From assembly GCA_007124745.1 (NCBI GenBank), contig SLEO01000113.1:1-46269 (forward strand): a stretch of 46,269 bases of DNA, given 5' to 3'. The stretch's first letter is position 1. Each line of letters starts with the position of its first letter. This document shows, piece by piece, positions 44,447 to 46,269 of this stretch. The notes beneath the pieces are model-generated. The model saw only the letters and a list, made by a program, of their open reading frames with translations, ran no database searches and was not told the origin of the DNA. The position numbers were made by a program, and so were the translations under genes. The stretch is from Myxococcales bacterium. GTDB lineage: Bacteria > Myxococcota_A > Polyangia > Polyangiales > SLQV01.

Positions 44447-44519
44447 GGGCCGTTAGCTCAGCTGGCAGAGCAGCGGGCTTTTAACCCGACGGTCGCAGGT
44501 TCGAGCCCTGCACGGCCCA
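44447..44519 (+). tRNA. tRNA-Lys (anticodon TTT)
   Basis: A full cloverleaf is visible: acceptor GGGCCGT (44447-44453) with ACGGCCC, D-arm GCTCAGCTGGCAGAGC, anticodon loop CTTTTAA, T-arm GCAGGTTCGAGCCCTGC, discriminator A. The CCA is not encoded (ACCT follows). The outermost anticodon-stem pair is a mismatch (G-A); the rest of the stem is paired. Confidence 0.93.
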
Positions 44520-44615
44520 CCTGCGCCGCGGATGTGTGCTTCGACAAGTCCGGGATGCAGACTCGCCGAGGCCTGCGTGCGCCGGGTTCCGAACGCAGCG
44601 CGGAAAGATTCAAGG

Positions 44616-44691
44616 GTCCCCATCGTCTAGAGGCCCAGGACACCGGCTTTTCACGCCGGGTACGCGGGTTCAAATCCCGCTGGGGACGCCA
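44616..44691 (+). tRNA. tRNA-Glu (anticodon TTC)
   Basis: Acceptor GTCCCCA pairs with TGGGGAC, with discriminator G and an encoded CCA. The D-arm TCGTCTAGAGGCCCAGGA, anticodon loop CTTTTCA and T-arm GCGGGTTCAAATCCCGC are typical of bacterial tRNA-Glu. It lies 96 bp after tRNA-Lys. The remaining 270 bp up to tolQ show no further feature. Confidence 0.95.
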
Positions 44692-44961
44692 AACTAAGCA
44701 ACGTCCGAGGTCACGTCCGTGGCAATACCGAAAGGTGGGCTTCGCTCTGGTTGGCTTGCGGTGGGGCGAAGCCTGAAAGCATTGCCCGAGCACATCCGAG
44801 GCGCCACATATCTCCCAGTGGTCTCGGAGGGGCAGCGACGGGGATGGCCCACACGTGCAGCGCTGGACACCCTCCGCTCGACGGTTTAGGAGCACGCTTT
44901 GGCGTTGAGGGAGTTTCAACAATCCGGCAGCACCACCGGCGGGAGCGCGTAGCAAAAACGT

Positions 44962-45597
44962 ATGGATATCCAGCAGCAACTTACTTCTTTCGCGATGCTA
45001 GGCGCCACATGGATCATGTGGCTTCTGGTTCTGCTGTCCGTGATTGGCCTCGCCATCATTCTCGAGCGAATCCTCTTTCTGATCGGATCCCGAGACAACT
45101 TTACAGCGCTACGTTCGGGACTTAACGAGGCGCTCAAGCGCGGTGATGTTGAGGGCGCTCGGGAAAGCCTCGAACGCTCTCGCGCGCCTGAGGCGCGCGT
45201 GGCCGCCCGGGCCCTCGAGGACCCGGATGGCGGCAGCGCCAGCGCAGAGGAGCGCGTCGAAGGTGAGACGCGCGTCCAGCGGCTACGGATGGAGCGTTAT
45301 CTGGTCTTTTTGGGAACGGTCGGCAACAACGCGCCCTTCATTGGGCTGTTGGGAACCGTCATTGGTATCATTCGCGCCTTCCATGAGCTAGACGCGAGCG
45401 CGGGCCAAGTGACGACCGGGCTTATGTCAGAAATCGGCGAAGCCCTCGTAGTCACCGCCATCGGTCTACTTGTCGCACTCCCCGCAGTCGCCTTCTTCAA
45501 TCTCTTTCAGAGGGTCATCAAGGCGCGACTCAGCCGCGCCGAGACCCTTGCGCACGACGTGCTTGCGTTTCTGAAGCGCGCTCCGGATCCCGAGTAA
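44962..45597 (+). CDS. MotA/TolQ/ExbB-type proton channel protein
   Basis: 211 residues. It is an inner-membrane proton-channel subunit that powers Tol-Pal, Ton or Agl-type machines. It has three membrane segments (about 15-40, 115-140 and 155-180). The conserved NNAPFIGLLGTVIGIIRAF segment lies in TM2, and the GEALVVTAIGLLVALPAVAFFN segment in TM3. A cytoplasmic domain (about 45-110) lies between TM1 and TM2. It precedes a TolR/ExbD gene by 10 bp and a TonB/TolA-like gene after that. Which of TolQ, ExbB or AglR/X it is cannot be decided without phylogeny. Confidence 0.9.
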   Translation: MDIQQQLTSFAMLGATWIMWLLVLLSVIGLAIILERILFLIGSRDNFTALRSGLNEALKRGDVEGARESLERSRAPEARVAARALEDPDGGSASAEERVEGETRVQRLRMERYLVFLGTVGNNAPFIGLLGTVIGIIRAFHELDASAGQVTTGLMSEIGEALVVTAIGLLVALPAVAFFNLFQRVIKARLSRAETLAHDVLAFLKRAPDPE

Positions 45598-45607
45598 GGA
45601 GAGGCTC

Positions 45608-46009
45608 ATGGGCGCAGCAAGCAACGACCAAGACGATATCATTTCCGGAATCAACGTCACACCGCTGGTGGATGTCGTGCTGGTTCTTCTCATCATTCTG
45701 ATGGTGACCGCTACAGCCATCGTATCGAAAACCATTCCTATGGAACTTCCGAAGGCATCTACGGGAGAAGAGACCTCGCGGTCCCTGGCGATTTCCGTCG
45801 ACGCGCAAGGCGCCTTGTTTCTCGACGCAGAGCCAACGGATGAAGAGGCCCTGCGAACGACCATTCGCGGCGCGGTAGAAGCTGGTCAGGATCTGCGGGC
45901 AGTCATTGCCGCTGATGGCCGGCTCGAGCACGCCAAGGTAGTGGCGATTATCGACCTCCTCCGCCAAGAGAAGGTCACAAAGTTTGCCATCAATGTGCGG
46001 CCCAACTAA
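45608..46009 (+). CDS. TolR/ExbD-type biopolymer transport protein
   Basis: 133 residues. It has a single N-terminal membrane helix (about 18-40) in the motif INVTPLVDVVLVLLIILMV, with the proton-path Asp22 that is essential in TolR and ExbD, and a periplasmic alpha/beta domain. The ATG at 45608 has a good GGAG about 6 nt upstream. The gap to the preceding TolQ-like gene is 10 bp, consistent with the usual stator gene pair. Confidence 0.92.
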   Translation: MGAASNDQDDIISGINVTPLVDVVLVLLIILMVTATAIVSKTIPMELPKASTGEETSRSLAISVDAQGALFLDAEPTDEEALRTTIRGAVEAGQDLRAVIAADGRLEHAKVVAIIDLLRQEKVTKFAINVRPN

Positions 46010-46039
46010 CCCCGGAGGTCGGCGGTCGTTGTATCAAGC

Positions 46040-46269
46040 ATGCGTGGCGGTTTAGAACAGGCGGTGCGGGTCGGGGCGACCGTGGTACTTTCGTTGGCCC
46101 TGCACTGGGGCGCGGTGGCGGCTCTACCTGACGCCTGGCAGTACCGTCCGCCGTCGGTGCCCGACGCCGTCGAAATTAGCCTCACGTTCGTCCCAGGTGA
46201 CCTCATCGCCGACGAGCAACGTGACGAGCTCCGCACCGCCGACCTCCAGCCGCGTGGCCACGGCGCGCA
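46040..46269 (+). CDS. TonB/TolA-like energy transducer, 5' part (cut by window end)
   Basis: 76 residues are visible from the ATG at 46040, and the frame is open to the end of the window. A single hydrophobic helix (about residues 10-30) is followed by a Pro-rich start of a periplasmic part (RPPSVPDAVEISLTFVPGD), which is the usual N-terminal layout of TonB/TolA proteins. It follows the TolR-like gene by 30 bp. This makes a TolQ-TolR-TolA/TonB operon likely. The C-terminal domain that would tell TonB from TolA lies outside. Confidence 0.65.
   Translation, partial: MRGGLEQAVRVGATVVLSLALHWGAVAALPDAWQYRPPSVPDAVEISLTFVPGDLIADEQRDELRTADLQPRGHGA

Overview
The window looks like a high-GC chromosome segment from the Myxococcota / former Deltaproteobacteria side of the tree, possibly a Bradymonadales- or Polyangia-like lineage. 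The pointers are paired outer-membrane beta-barrel proteins of a myxobacterial type, a CACHE-HAMP protein with a C-terminal module I associate with the MXAN_5187 family, many HEAT/TPR proteins, and a mdh-sucC-sucD-ndk order common in that group. There is no sign of phage, IS elements or CRISPR. Housekeeping genes are intact and composition looks even throughout.

Region 1 (about 1-18.9 kb) is the envelope part. It holds a secreted HEAT-repeat protein, the SRP receptor FtsY, two tandem outer-membrane beta-barrel proteins, a small HEAT protein, a two-TM CACHE-HAMP sensor without a recognisable output domain, and one giant 3785-residue TPR protein that fills 11.4 kb. The mix of beta-barrels and a giant soluble TPR scaffold resembles parts of the Myxococcus Glt/Agl gliding (trans-envelope) machine. 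That parallel is inference.

Region 2 (19.1-29.9 kb, all minus strand) is central metabolism: HMG-CoA lyase, a membrane TPR protein, an acyltransferase-like membrane protein, then ndk, sucD, sucC, mdh and icd (TCA-cycle enzymes), a patatin phospholipase and a coiled-coil/TPR membrane protein followed by a 19-bp tandem repeat.

Region 3 (30.0-40.4 kb) is mixed: efp with its probable modifying enzyme epmA, mazG divergent from holB, a DHH-type phosphoesterase whose motifs appear in permuted order, a TolC-type lipoprotein without pump partners, proB divergent from a lone cysD with an altered active-site motif, a type IV prepilin peptidase, and a small unknown protein.

Region 4 (40.6-46.3 kb) carries dnaE, two tRNA genes (Lys-TTT, Glu-TTC) and the start of a TolQ-TolR-TonB/TolA-like energy transduction operon cut by the window end.

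The most unusual items are the permuted DHH protein, the giant TPR protein with its beta-barrel/CACHE neighbours, and the orphan CysD.
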